The notes beneath the pieces are model-generated. The model worked only from the letters and a program-made list of their open reading frames with translations, had not been told where the DNA came from and searched no databases. 64,000 bases of DNA. Source: Prosthecobacter sp. (GTDB lineage Bacteria; Verrucomicrobiota; Verrucomicrobiia; Verrucomicrobiales; Verrucomicrobiaceae). Shown in pieces: positions 51,522 to 59,130 of this stretch. The stretch is taken from the NCBI RefSeq assembly GCF_014879935.1, contig NZ_JACSRD010000169.1, positions 62,001 through 126,000 of the forward strand. The letters are read 5' to 3'. A program made the position numbers and the translations under genes. Positions within the stretch are counted from its first letter, which is position 1. Each line of letters opens with the position of its first letter.

Positions 51522-51899
51522 TCAGGCATTGTATTTGATCACGGTTATCTGTGCAGCGTCTTCAAGGATGGTATCGAGCTCCTTTTCGGTGGGCGTCTCC
51601 TTCGAGATAAAACCGGTGGCCCGGCCATTTTTCATCTGGGTGACCTTTAGGCTCCACCAACCCAATTCTGATCCTCCTCCTGGATTGGGGAGCATTGGCG
51701 TCATCGTCAGCAACTGCCGCACCGTCGTTCCGCGTGGCAAATGATGCGTGCCGGGATTTCTAAACCCTTTGCCCAAAGTCACAGAGATCGTGTTCTCTGC
51801 AGCCTTCCCATAAACTCCTTCAGGCCGTGGAAGATTCGAATCGAACATGTAACAGCCCGACACAAAGGCAGTGAGGATCACCAATAGTCTCAAGTTCAT
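51522..51899 (-). CDS. Small lipoprotein, possible SLBB-like domain
   Basis: This encodes 125 residues. The signal sequence ends VSGC (Cys16). The mature part has ISVTLGKGFRNPGTHHLPRG then TTVRQLLTMTP, the kind of strand-loop-helix seen in SLBB-type beta-grasp domains of polysaccharide export proteins, but it is too short for me to assign the family firmly. It ends DAAQITVIKYNA. It lies 65 bp upstream of the glycoside-hydrolase-like gene on the same strand. Confidence 0.6.
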   Translation of the reverse strand: MNLRLLVILTAFVSGCYMFDSNLPRPEGVYGKAAENTISVTLGKGFRNPGTHHLPRGTTVRQLLTMTPMLPNPGGGSELGWWSLKVTQMKNGRATGFISKETPTEKELDTILEDAAQITVIKYNA

Positions 51900-51964
51900 G
51901 AGCCAGATCTATCAACAGTGATCCAGACTGCCAATCTCGATGTTTGATCTGTCTTGGAGAAGGC

Positions 51965-53443
51965 TCACTTCATCACCACGCCCGCTTCACCGGTCTCCCA
52001 GCCGAGTCCTCCAGCCCTCACAGCCACTGCCGCGGCGTTTTCAGGCCACTCCGTGCTGAGCTGGTCTTTGAAGAATGACTTCCACGTCACCCACTTGCCA
52101 TTGATCAGCGCCTGCACCACCCACCAGCGTGTCGCACTCATCCAGCGCACATCGCTGTGCTGCCAGGCCACGGTCAGCTTGCCTCCCGGCATGATTTTGC
52201 CGACAACCGGCGCTGGGAGCGGTGTCTGGCTGAGCCACGGAGAGGCTGGCGGGATCGCATGCGTGGTGTAAGCCCGCTGCTTCGTGTAAGTGCCGATCTT
52301 GCCCAGGTCCTTGTGCAACGCCCCGAAGTTCCAGTGGAAGTGCCCCGGCGTCATTTTCAGCCCGCGTTCACGCAGCACGCTCATCTGATGCAGGATTTCG
52401 CCCGCGTTGCGATCATCGCCGATCTTCGAGGTGTTCATGCCCGGCCAGATGTGGCGGCCCTGCGTGTTCTGCTCCAGCCACCAGTCGTAGTAGGTGATGA
52501 ATCCGAGCTTCGGGCGGTTGATCGTCCAGTAGAGCTGCGGCGTGAAGTAATCCACCCAGCCGTTCTGCAGCCACTTTTTCGAATCCGCGCCCAGATCCTC
52601 ATAAGGGTCGAGCCCGCCACCCGTGCCTTCCGGATAATTTGGCCGCCACAACCCAAACGGGCTGATGCCGAACTTCACATGCCGTTTGATGCCTTTGATG
52701 CCCTCGTAGATCGCCTGCACCGTTTCATCCACGTTCTGCCTGCGCCACGCGGTCAGCTCCAGCGTGCCTCCTGCGGCTTTGTAGCGCGCAAAGGTCTCGC
52801 TGTCAGGGAACTCGATCTTCTGCTTCTTCGCGTCGGTGATGGGATACGGATAAAAATAATCGTCGATGTGGATGCCATCCACGTCGTAGCGCCGCGTCAC
52901 ATCCAGCATCACCGCCACCGCCTGCTGCCGCACCTCCGGCACGCCGGGGTCCATCCACCAGTCGATGCTGTACTTCATCGTCCATTCCGGATGTCTGCGG
53001 CGGATGTGATCCGCGCTCGGCGCATGCTTCTCTCCTGCCAGCGCCCGGTAGGGGTTGAACCACGCGTGCAGCTCCATGCCGCGCTTGTGCGCCTCCGTCA
53101 CCGCAAACTCCAGCGGGTCCCACATCGGCGATGGTGCCACGCCCATCTGCCCGGTCAAAAACGGCGACCACGGTTCGATCTGCGAGGCATACATCGCATC
53201 GCCCGCCGGCCTCACTTGGAAAATGAGCGCGTTCAATCCCAAGTTCGCCGCCGATTCGATCAGCGTGAGCAATTGCTGCTGCTGCTTCGCCACCGGCAGC
53301 CCCGGCTCCGAGGGCCAGTTGATGTTCCGCACCGTCGCGATCCATGATCCACGCAGCTCACGCGCCGGCGGCGGCACAGCGGCGTTCTGTGCGGAAACCG
53401 CGGCGGTCAAGGAGGCAAGGAGAAGCAGGATTCGCGTGAGCAT
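51965..53443 (-). CDS. GHL10-type (DUF187) glycoside hydrolase family 10-like protein
   Basis: This encodes 492 residues from ATG 53443, which follows a GGGGGAG ribosome-binding-like sequence and opens a signal peptide (MLTRILLLLASLTAAVSAQ). The domain begins ELRGSWIATVRNINWPSEPG and contains NALIFQVRPAGDAMYAS, GMELHAWFNPYRA, the catalytic-region motif DGIHIDDYFYPYP, and VKFGISPFGLW. This is the GHL10 family of predicted glycan hydrolases (E. coli YddW-like). A C-terminal beta domain (about 400-490) looks FN3-like. It is periplasmic or secreted. Upstream, 46 bp away on the same strand, is the Fic gene. Confidence 0.9.
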   Translation of the reverse strand: MLTRILLLLASLTAAVSAQNAAVPPPARELRGSWIATVRNINWPSEPGLPVAKQQQQLLTLIESAANLGLNALIFQVRPAGDAMYASQIEPWSPFLTGQMGVAPSPMWDPLEFAVTEAHKRGMELHAWFNPYRALAGEKHAPSADHIRRRHPEWTMKYSIDWWMDPGVPEVRQQAVAVMLDVTRRYDVDGIHIDDYFYPYPITDAKKQKIEFPDSETFARYKAAGGTLELTAWRRQNVDETVQAIYEGIKGIKRHVKFGISPFGLWRPNYPEGTGGGLDPYEDLGADSKKWLQNGWVDYFTPQLYWTINRPKLGFITYYDWWLEQNTQGRHIWPGMNTSKIGDDRNAGEILHQMSVLRERGLKMTPGHFHWNFGALHKDLGKIGTYTKQRAYTTHAIPPASPWLSQTPLPAPVVGKIMPGGKLTVAWQHSDVRWMSATRWWVVQALINGKWVTWKSFFKDQLSTEWPENAAAVAVRAGGLGWETGEAGVVMK

Positions 53444-53489
53444 TGCTCCCCCAACTAAGTTCCCTGCCTCCCGACTGCAAGCCGCACGG

Positions 53490-54902
53490 TCATTTCGTGC
53501 TCTGACCGCTCCACACCGGCCACCACGCGTCGAACTCGCTCGGGCGCACTTTGATGCGCACGAGGTTGTTCGCATGAAGCGAGAGCAGCCGCTCCTCGAT
53601 GAGCTCGAGGAAGTGCTCGCGGTCGCTGGCGGTGATGTTTTTCGCCGTCCAGCGACGGAGGAAGTCCGCCGCCTGCGGCTTGGTCATGCGTTTCACGACC
53701 ACCTCGCGGGCGAGGTCCTTCAGCTCCATGCGGTAGCCGATGGCGATGCGGTCCGGGGAGCCCATCTCGCCGCGGATGACGCCATAGCGGATGCACGACT
53801 CCTCGTAGGCATGCACAAAGACCTCCCGCAGCACCTCCACGCGGTTCAGCTCATACACGGCGAGGATGCCCGTCGTGTAATCCCGCACCGGCACGCCGGT
53901 GAAGGACAGCGGGCACATGTTTCCGCGGATGAGCGGGATGTTTGCCGCGAGACGCGAGGTGCGCTTGTTCCCATCGAGGAAGGGCTGCAGATAAGGCATC
54001 TGCACCATGAGGAAGAAGCAGCACTCCAGCGGATCGTGGATGGCCGCGGCCTTTTGCAGGATGAGGTCAAAGCACTCCTCGATGAGCGCGGGGTTGTTCG
54101 TCGGATGAAAAACACTCCCGCCGATGCCCACCGGCTTCGTGCGCAGGGCTCCCTCCACCTTCCGGCTCTCCAGCAGGTATTCCGTGAGGATCGCGTGCAG
54201 GTTGAGGAAGGTGTAGCGGTTGTAGCCGAGCTGTTCCGGCTCCTCGACGAGGAATTCGATGGCCGCCTTGTGATTCAGAATCATGAGCGCCTCCTGCTGC
54301 CGCGCGGGGTCATCGCTGCGGCCTTGCTGGAGGAGGAAATCCGTCTCCAGCAGGGAGAAGGTGCTGCCCTCGAGGCGGCTGGAGTTCCACACGAGGTCGA
54401 TCACGAGCCGGTCCATCACCTGCCGGGCGTAAGTGCCCGGCGGCATGCCTTCCATGTCCGGCGGCAAGCCGCGGACCCGCAGGTGCGCCCGCAGATTCTC
54501 CGGCAGCCAAGCCGTTTCATTCGGCACATAGCCGTCGAGGAACTCGCGACGGTAGCCCACGGGCTTCCGCAGGCTGTGGTGCTCGCGGAAGTAGTCCTTC
54601 AGCTCCCGGAGCGGATCGCCCGCGTCGGCAGGTTGGTCCTCGCGGAGGAGATTCGACTCGGAAAGCGGGATGGAAACCGGCGCGGGAGCAGGCTGCGTCG
54701 GCGGCTGGGCCGTCCGATACTTCGTCGCCCGTGCTTTGCCGACCCGCTCAAGCTGCCCGGCACGCACCATCTCGTCCAAACGACGTTGCAGCGTGCGGCG
54801 GGAGGCTTCCTCGCCGAATCGTGCCACGATCTCGTCAATGCCGAGGCCATTGCTGACCTCGGATATGGCGCGATTCAGGGCTTCTGGCGTGATTTCTGGC
54901 AT
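53490..54902 (-). CDS. Fic family protein with N-terminal winged helix
   Basis: This encodes 470 residues. Residues 1-65 look like a winged helix-turn-helix (ALNRAISEVSNGLGIDEIVA, then RRTLQRRLDEMVRAGQLERVG). The inhibitory-helix motif is visible as SSRLEG (Ser174...Glu178-Gly179), fitting [S/T]xxxE[G/N]. The Fic core reads LQPFLDGNKRTSRL, with Gln306 where most active Fic enzymes have the catalytic His of HPFxxGNxR; this variant also occurs in related wHTH-Fic proteins as far as I recall. Fic proteins transfer AMP or other groups to target proteins, and the Gln may reduce or change activity. Eight AATCRYGCCA sites overlap its start, so it probably regulates its own promoter. Confidence 0.9.
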   Translation of the reverse strand: MPEITPEALNRAISEVSNGLGIDEIVARFGEEASRRTLQRRLDEMVRAGQLERVGKARATKYRTAQPPTQPAPAPVSIPLSESNLLREDQPADAGDPLRELKDYFREHHSLRKPVGYRREFLDGYVPNETAWLPENLRAHLRVRGLPPDMEGMPPGTYARQVMDRLVIDLVWNSSRLEGSTFSLLETDFLLQQGRSDDPARQQEALMILNHKAAIEFLVEEPEQLGYNRYTFLNLHAILTEYLLESRKVEGALRTKPVGIGGSVFHPTNNPALIEECFDLILQKAAAIHDPLECCFFLMVQMPYLQPFLDGNKRTSRLAANIPLIRGNMCPLSFTGVPVRDYTTGILAVYELNRVEVLREVFVHAYEESCIRYGVIRGEMGSPDRIAIGYRMELKDLAREVVVKRMTKPQAADFLRRWTAKNITASDREHFLELIEERLLSLHANNLVRIKVRPSEFDAWWPVWSGQSTK

Positions 54903-54973
54903 GATTGGCGCGATTTTGGCGTGATAATGGCACGATTCAAGAGCCTTTTGGCATGATTTTCAAAATCGTGCCA
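54866..54973. promoter_or_regulatory. Iteron array (TGGCRYGATT x7 plus one inverted copy)
   Basis: Direct copies of TGGC[GA][CT]GATT (one ends ATA) start at 54866, 54885, 54897, 54906, 54917, 54928 and 54949. An inverted copy, AATCGTGCCA, lies at 54964-54973. The last two form the palindrome TGGCATGATT...AATCGTGCCA. Several spacings are 9-12 bp, near one helical turn. The array runs from within the first codons of the Fic gene (start 54902) across the divergent gap toward the SMP-30 gene (55026), as expected for a multi-site operator, possibly bound by the Fic protein's own winged helix. Confidence 0.8.
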
Positions 54974-55025
54974 AAGCAACGACGGGCTTGCTCTTTGGCC
55001 TCCGATCTACTGCAATCGCCCAGCC

Positions 55026-56111
55026 ATGTCCCTTCGACCCATCCTGCTGCTCCTTCCGGGCCTCCTCCTCACTTCCTGCTCGTCCATGCGATCGCCCATC
55101 GTGCCCGGAGCGGTGCCCAAAGACCACGGAGCCATCGGAGCGACCGAAGGCCCGGCGTGGAAGGACGGCTCGCTCTACTTCACCGATGGCAAGCACATCA
55201 ACCGCCTCGGCCCGGACGGCAAAACAACCGTCTTCCGCCACAACGCCTCCAACGGCCTGCTCTTCGACCGTGAAGGCCGCCTCGTCGCCTGCGAGTCCGG
55301 CCTGCGCCGAGTGACACGAACTGAGAAGGACGGAAGCATCACCGTGCTGGCGGATCGCTTCGAAGGAAAACGTTTCAACACACCCAACGACCTCTGCATG
55401 GACTCGAAGGGCCGGATTTACTTCACCGATCCACGCTATGGCTCGCGTGCGGGGATGGAGATTCGCCAAAAGTGTCTCGTTTCATTTCCCTTTCCCGTTC
55501 AGCCACAGTTCTTCACGGGTCCAGGTCTTACAGCAGGTTTGCGTGGTGCAGCCAGATTAAAGGTGATCGAGAACAACATCGACAATCTATTAAAAGACAC
55601 ATTCCACCCGCACACCCACGGAGAGGGAGTGTATCGCATTGATGGCCCTAAAAATGTAAAGCTGATACTTGATGGGGGAGGCGTTGCGATTCTCGAGCGT
55701 CCCAACGGCATCCTCATCTCTCCAGACGACCGTTTTCTCTACATCGCCGACAACAATAACAACACGCACGGCGGCTCGCGGAAGTTGCTGCGCTACACGC
55801 TCGATCCAAACGGCGATGTGAAGCCCGGCACGCGGAAAGTGATCTTCGACTGGAAGGACGGTCGCGGCCCCGATGGCATGAAAATGGATGCCGAGGGCCG
55901 CATTTACGTCGCCGCCGGCACGAACAAGGCCACGGACTACGAAACGACACGCTTCAAAGCCGGCTGCTACATCCTTTCGCCCTCCGGCAGGCTCATCGAC
56001 TTCATCCCGACCTCTCCCGACGAGTGCTGCAACTGCGCCTTTGGCGGCAAAGATGGCAAAACACTCTTCATTACCTCCGGCGGCCATCTGTGGAGCGTTC
56101 CTCTGAAATGA
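55026..56111 (+). CDS. SMP-30/gluconolactonase-family lipoprotein with internal insertion
   Basis: This encodes 361 residues. The lipobox LLTSC (Cys18) follows MSLRPILLLLPGLL. The beta-propeller of the SMP-30/gluconolactonase/LRE family is marked by ATEGPAWKDGSLYFTD, NDLCMDSKGRIYFTDPRYG, RPNGILISPDDRFLYIAD and DGMKMDAEGRIYVAA; the propeller binds a metal and opens sugar lactones. About 50 residues (roughly 148-197) between FTDPRYGSRAGMEI and HGEGVYRIDG have no counterpart in the usual family pattern, and the DNA there (about 55467-55617) is visibly more AT-rich. The frame is intact. It is divergent from the Fic gene, and its stop overlaps the next start (ATGA). Confidence 0.85.
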   Translation: MSLRPILLLLPGLLLTSCSSMRSPIVPGAVPKDHGAIGATEGPAWKDGSLYFTDGKHINRLGPDGKTTVFRHNASNGLLFDREGRLVACESGLRRVTRTEKDGSITVLADRFEGKRFNTPNDLCMDSKGRIYFTDPRYGSRAGMEIRQKCLVSFPFPVQPQFFTGPGLTAGLRGAARLKVIENNIDNLLKDTFHPHTHGEGVYRIDGPKNVKLILDGGGVAILERPNGILISPDDRFLYIADNNNNTHGGSRKLLRYTLDPNGDVKPGTRKVIFDWKDGRGPDGMKMDAEGRIYVAAGTNKATDYETTRFKAGCYILSPSGRLIDFIPTSPDECCNCAFGGKDGKTLFITSGGHLWSVPLK

Positions 56112-56953
56112 AAACGCTGCTCTTCGCACTCCTGCTGCTCCCGTCGCTGCTCGTCGCCGCCGAGCTGCCGGACATCCAAACCGTGCCGCCGGATCTCGTC
56201 GTGCCCGCTTTGAGCGAAGGCACGCCCGCCGCAGGCAAACGCGTCCGTCTCGGGCTCAACGTCCTCTACCTGCCCACCGATTGGAAGGCTGACACGAAGT
56301 GGCCCGTCATCGTCGAACTGGCCGGAAATGGCGGTTACAAGAACAAGTATGGCGATGTCAGCACCGGCCTGCCGGAAGGCAGCAACCTCGGCTACGGCCT
56401 CTCCGGCGGAAAAGGCTTCATCTGGCTCTGCGTGCCCTATTTGAATGCCAAAGGCGATCAAATCGCCATCACCTGGTGGGGCGACAAACCATCCTACGAC
56501 CCTCAGCCGACGCTCAAACACCTCCGCGAAAGCGTGCAAAGCCTCTGCCGCGATTTCAGCGGCGATGAAACCAAAGTCGTGCTCGCCGGCTTCTCCCGCG
56601 GAGCCATTGCCTGCAGCTACCTCGGCCTCCACGACGACGAAACCGCGAAGCTCTGGTGCGCCTTCTTTGCCTACAGCCACTACGATGGTGTCCACAAGTG
56701 GCCCTATCCCGCCTCCGATCGCGAATCCGCCCTCACCCGCCTCCAACGCCTCGGCAACCGCCCGCAATTCATCTGCGGCGAAGGCGCGAACGCTAAGCAA
56801 ACCGAGGCCTACCTGCGCCCTCTCGCGCCACAAGCCGATCTCACCTTCCTCGGCACCGGCTTCCGCAATCACAACGACGCTTGGACGCTGCGCCCGAGCT
56901 CTGCCCGTGACAAAGCCCGCGAGTGGCTGAAGCGAGTTACTTCTTCGCGCTGA
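56108..56953 (+). CDS. Exported alpha/beta hydrolase
   Basis: This encodes 281 residues from ATG 56108, which overlaps the SMP-30 stop (ATGA) and opens a signal peptide (MKTLLFALLLLPSLLVAAE). WPVIVELAGNGGYKN and KGFIWLCVPYL are the first strands; the nucleophile elbow is GFSRG in VVLAGFSRGAIACSYLGL. The final His candidate is in FRNHNDAWTLRP. It is a serine esterase/peptidase-like hydrolase of unknown substrate, translationally coupled to the lactonase-like gene. Its 3' end overlaps the convergent coaC-like gene by 17 bp. Confidence 0.82.
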   Translation: MKTLLFALLLLPSLLVAAELPDIQTVPPDLVVPALSEGTPAAGKRVRLGLNVLYLPTDWKADTKWPVIVELAGNGGYKNKYGDVSTGLPEGSNLGYGLSGGKGFIWLCVPYLNAKGDQIAITWWGDKPSYDPQPTLKHLRESVQSLCRDFSGDETKVVLAGFSRGAIACSYLGLHDDETAKLWCAFFAYSHYDGVHKWPYPASDRESALTRLQRLGNRPQFICGEGANAKQTEAYLRPLAPQADLTFLGTGFRNHNDAWTLRPSSARDKAREWLKRVTSSR

Positions 56954-57479
56954 GCAACGATTCGACCGCAGTCAGGATCGTTTCGACCTCAGCGAGCCTG
57001 CCCACGCCCTCGTAACCGCAGGCGAGCATGCCTTCGGCGGGTTCGACGAATTGAGCGCCGTAGCCGCGGAGGGTTTCGACGTTCTTCAGCGTCGCCGGAT
57101 GCTGCCACATATTGCCGTTCATGGCCGGGGCGATCAAAATGGGGGCGCGGGTGGCGAGGGCGATGGCGGTCAGGGCATCGTTGGCGAAGCCGTGTGCCAT
57201 GCTGGCTAGCACGTTGGCACTCGCGGGTGCGATGAGGAGCAAATCCGCCTCGTCGGCGAGCTGGATGTGACCGGGCTGCCAGCCTTCTTTTTCGGCGAAG
57301 AGATCGGTGATGACGGGATTCTTGCTCAGCGTGCTCAGGGTGAGCGGCGTGACGAATTCGAGCGCGGACTTCGTCAGCACGCATGTCACGCGATGGCCGG
57401 CCTTGGTGAGCTGGCTGGCGAGGTCCGCCGCCTTGTAGGCTGCGATGGAACCGGTGATGCCGAGGATGATGCGGGACAT
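56937..57479 (-). CDS. coaC: Phosphopantothenoylcysteine decarboxylase-like flavoprotein
   Basis: This encodes 180 residues from ATG 57479. The CoaC half of CoaBC decarboxylates 4'-phosphopantothenoylcysteine with FMN in coenzyme A synthesis. Landmarks are RIILGITGSIAAYKAADLAS, HIQLADEADLLLIAPASANV (the catalytic His followed by the flavin-binding segment), APAMNGNMW and ACGYEGVGRL, with the Cys expected to donate a proton. The CoaB synthetase domain is absent, so the two halves must be separate genes, or this is another member of the HFCD flavoprotein family. Confidence 0.88.
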   Translation of the reverse strand: MSRIILGITGSIAAYKAADLASQLTKAGHRVTCVLTKSALEFVTPLTLSTLSKNPVITDLFAEKEGWQPGHIQLADEADLLLIAPASANVLASMAHGFANDALTAIALATRAPILIAPAMNGNMWQHPATLKNVETLRGYGAQFVEPAEGMLACGYEGVGRLAEVETILTAVESLLSAKK

Positions 57480-57575
57480 GGGGCACGAATACCCTGGAAA
57501 CGGGCCGCTTAAAGCCCGACGACGAAGGAACTTGCCTTGCTGCCTGCGAGACCGCACATTTCCGACCCCCACACC

Positions 57576-58064
57576 ATGCGTTGCCCCAAATGCGGCAGTT
57601 CCCAGGACAAAGTGATCGACTCTCGCGAGGCGCGGGAGGGGCACGCCATCCGCCGCCGCCGGGAGTGCATGAAGTGCGACTTCCGCTTCACGACCTATGA
57701 GATCGTCGAACGTGAGGAGCTGCGGGTGGTGAAGCGCAACGGCGCACGGGAGAACTTCAACCGCGACAAGCTCATGGGCGGCGTCACCAAGGCCTGCGAA
57801 AAGCGCCCGGTGAAGATGGAGCAGCTCGAACAACTCGTGGACGACATCGCGAACGAGCTTGAGGAGGAAGGCTACCGCGAAATTCCCTCGACCGTGATCG
57901 GCGCGAAGGTCATGCGCCGCCTGGAAGCCATCGATCACGTGGCCTACGTGCGCTACGCCTCGGTTTACCGTCAGTTTGAAGACGTGGGCGAGTTCATCGA
58001 CGAGATCAAGAGTCTCGGCGAACGCCGCCCGCGTGATGGACGCCAGCCCGAGCTGTTCAGATAG
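57576..58064 (+). CDS. nrdR: Transcriptional repressor NrdR
   Basis: This encodes 162 residues from ATG 57576, placed by the canonical MRCPKCGSSQDKVIDSR start. NrdR is the ATP/dATP-sensing repressor of ribonucleotide reductase genes. The zinc ribbon uses Cys3, Cys6, Cys31 and Cys34 (CPKC, CMKC). The ATP-cone domain begins RVVKRNGARENFNRDKL and runs to about residue 136 (HVAYVRYASVYRQFEDVGEF). Length is typical. The start is 97 bp from the divergent coaC-like start. Confidence 0.97.
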   Translation: MRCPKCGSSQDKVIDSREAREGHAIRRRRECMKCDFRFTTYEIVEREELRVVKRNGARENFNRDKLMGGVTKACEKRPVKMEQLEQLVDDIANELEEEGYREIPSTVIGAKVMRRLEAIDHVAYVRYASVYRQFEDVGEFIDEIKSLGERRPRDGRQPELFR

Positions 58065-58165
58065 AGCAAAGAGATGTCGCAACGCTTGCGTAGGCCATTC
58101 CGTGACTCTGCGCCCTCTGCTCTTTGCCCTTTGCGCCGCCTTCGAGGCTGACTACCATCGGCGCC

Positions 58166-58519
58166 ATGTCTGAGAAGACCATTTTCCAAAAAATCATCGA
58201 CCGCGAAATCCCGGCCCCGCTCGTTTACGAGGACGATCTGGTGGCGGCATTCAATGACATCAACCCCCAGGCGCCGACGCATGTGCTGATCGTGCCGAAA
58301 AAGCTTATTCCGCGTGTGGGCGAGGCTGGGGCCGAGGATCAGGCCACCCTGGGCGCCTTGCTGCTCGCGGCGGGAAAGATCGCCGAGAAGCTTGGCATCA
58401 AGGACACCAGCAAGGGTTTCCGGCTCGTGATCAACCATGGCAGGGACGCGGGAGAGTCCGTTCCGCACCTGCATGTGCATCTGCTGGCCGGACGCAGCCT
58501 GGAATGGCCTCCAGGCTGA
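58166..58519 (+). CDS. HIT-family protein (histidine triad, Hint-like)
   Basis: This encodes 117 residues from ATG 58166. The family hydrolyses nucleoside phosphoramidates or related nucleotides in the cytoplasm. MSEKTIFQKIIDREIPAPLV and FNDINPQAPTHVLIVPK are the typical start; the catalytic triad is HLHVHLLAGR (His101, His103, His105), preceded by GESVPHLH. This is the short Hint/PKCI-1 type. Confidence 0.95.
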   Translation: MSEKTIFQKIIDREIPAPLVYEDDLVAAFNDINPQAPTHVLIVPKKLIPRVGEAGAEDQATLGALLLAAGKIAEKLGIKDTSKGFRLVINHGRDAGESVPHLHVHLLAGRSLEWPPG

Positions 58520-58563
58520 AATTTTTTGCAACTTCCGGCCTGTCCGCCGGTTTTTTTGACATC

Positions 58564-59028
58564 ATGGAACCGTTTTCTCCCGAAGATCCTCTCACTCAAT
58601 TGCTGGCCCAGGCCCGCAGGATCGAGGCGCGTTCCAATTTCACGCAGAATGTCGTCCGCGCCGCCCGCCAAACTCCGCAAGACCGCGGTTGGTTCGCGGG
58701 AGTTCGTGCCTGGTGGTCCGAGACGGTGAGTCCGGGAAGCGCCTGGGCCTTTGCCGCCGGCGCGACCGCTGCGGTGGCTTTGACGGTGGCGGTATTGCAA
58801 ATGCAGCCGGAAGCCGCGTCTCCCCAGATGGTGAATCACCCGCCTGCCGTCCCGGTGGCGGTTCCTGCCGTGAAAGCCGTTCCAGAGCCCGTTCTGGCCG
58901 AGTCTGTGATGCCGGATCTTCCCGCGGCGGAAACCGCCTGGGAAGCCGCCTACCAGACCGAAGCGCTGCTGGCCGTCGAAGACACCACCAAGTTCACGGA
59001 CAGCGAGATCAGCTTCCTGCTGTATTGA
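58564..59028 (+). CDS. Single-membrane-span protein of unknown function, anti-sigma-like architecture
   Basis: This encodes 154 residues from ATG 58564. A cytoplasmic N-terminal part (DPLTQLLAQARRIEARSNFT, then QNVVRAARQTPQ) precedes one membrane segment (AWAFAAGATAAVALTVAVLQ, about 59-78) and a Pro/Val/Ala-rich outer part that ends SEISFLLY. The layout recalls the anti-sigma proteins next to verrucomicrobial ECF sigma factors, but no sigma gene is adjacent; the only one in the window is 14 kb away. The assignment is therefore tentative. Confidence 0.6.
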   Translation: MEPFSPEDPLTQLLAQARRIEARSNFTQNVVRAARQTPQDRGWFAGVRAWWSETVSPGSAWAFAAGATAAVALTVAVLQMQPEAASPQMVNHPPAVPVAVPAVKAVPEPVLAESVMPDLPAAETAWEAAYQTEALLAVEDTTKFTDSEISFLLY

Positions 59029-59130
59029 GGATCGGCACCGTCAGGCGTGCGAGGGCCGCGCTCTTCCCGCGCCAAACCCCGCCCATGTGACGAAACAGGT
59101 GCAATGCGGCAGTCGCGGAATCGGTGGCGC

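Noticed and set aside
59029-59130. Possible Pho box upstream of btaA
   Set aside because: I looked for paired CTGTCAT-type repeats and found none; TGTGACGAAACAGG is too weak.
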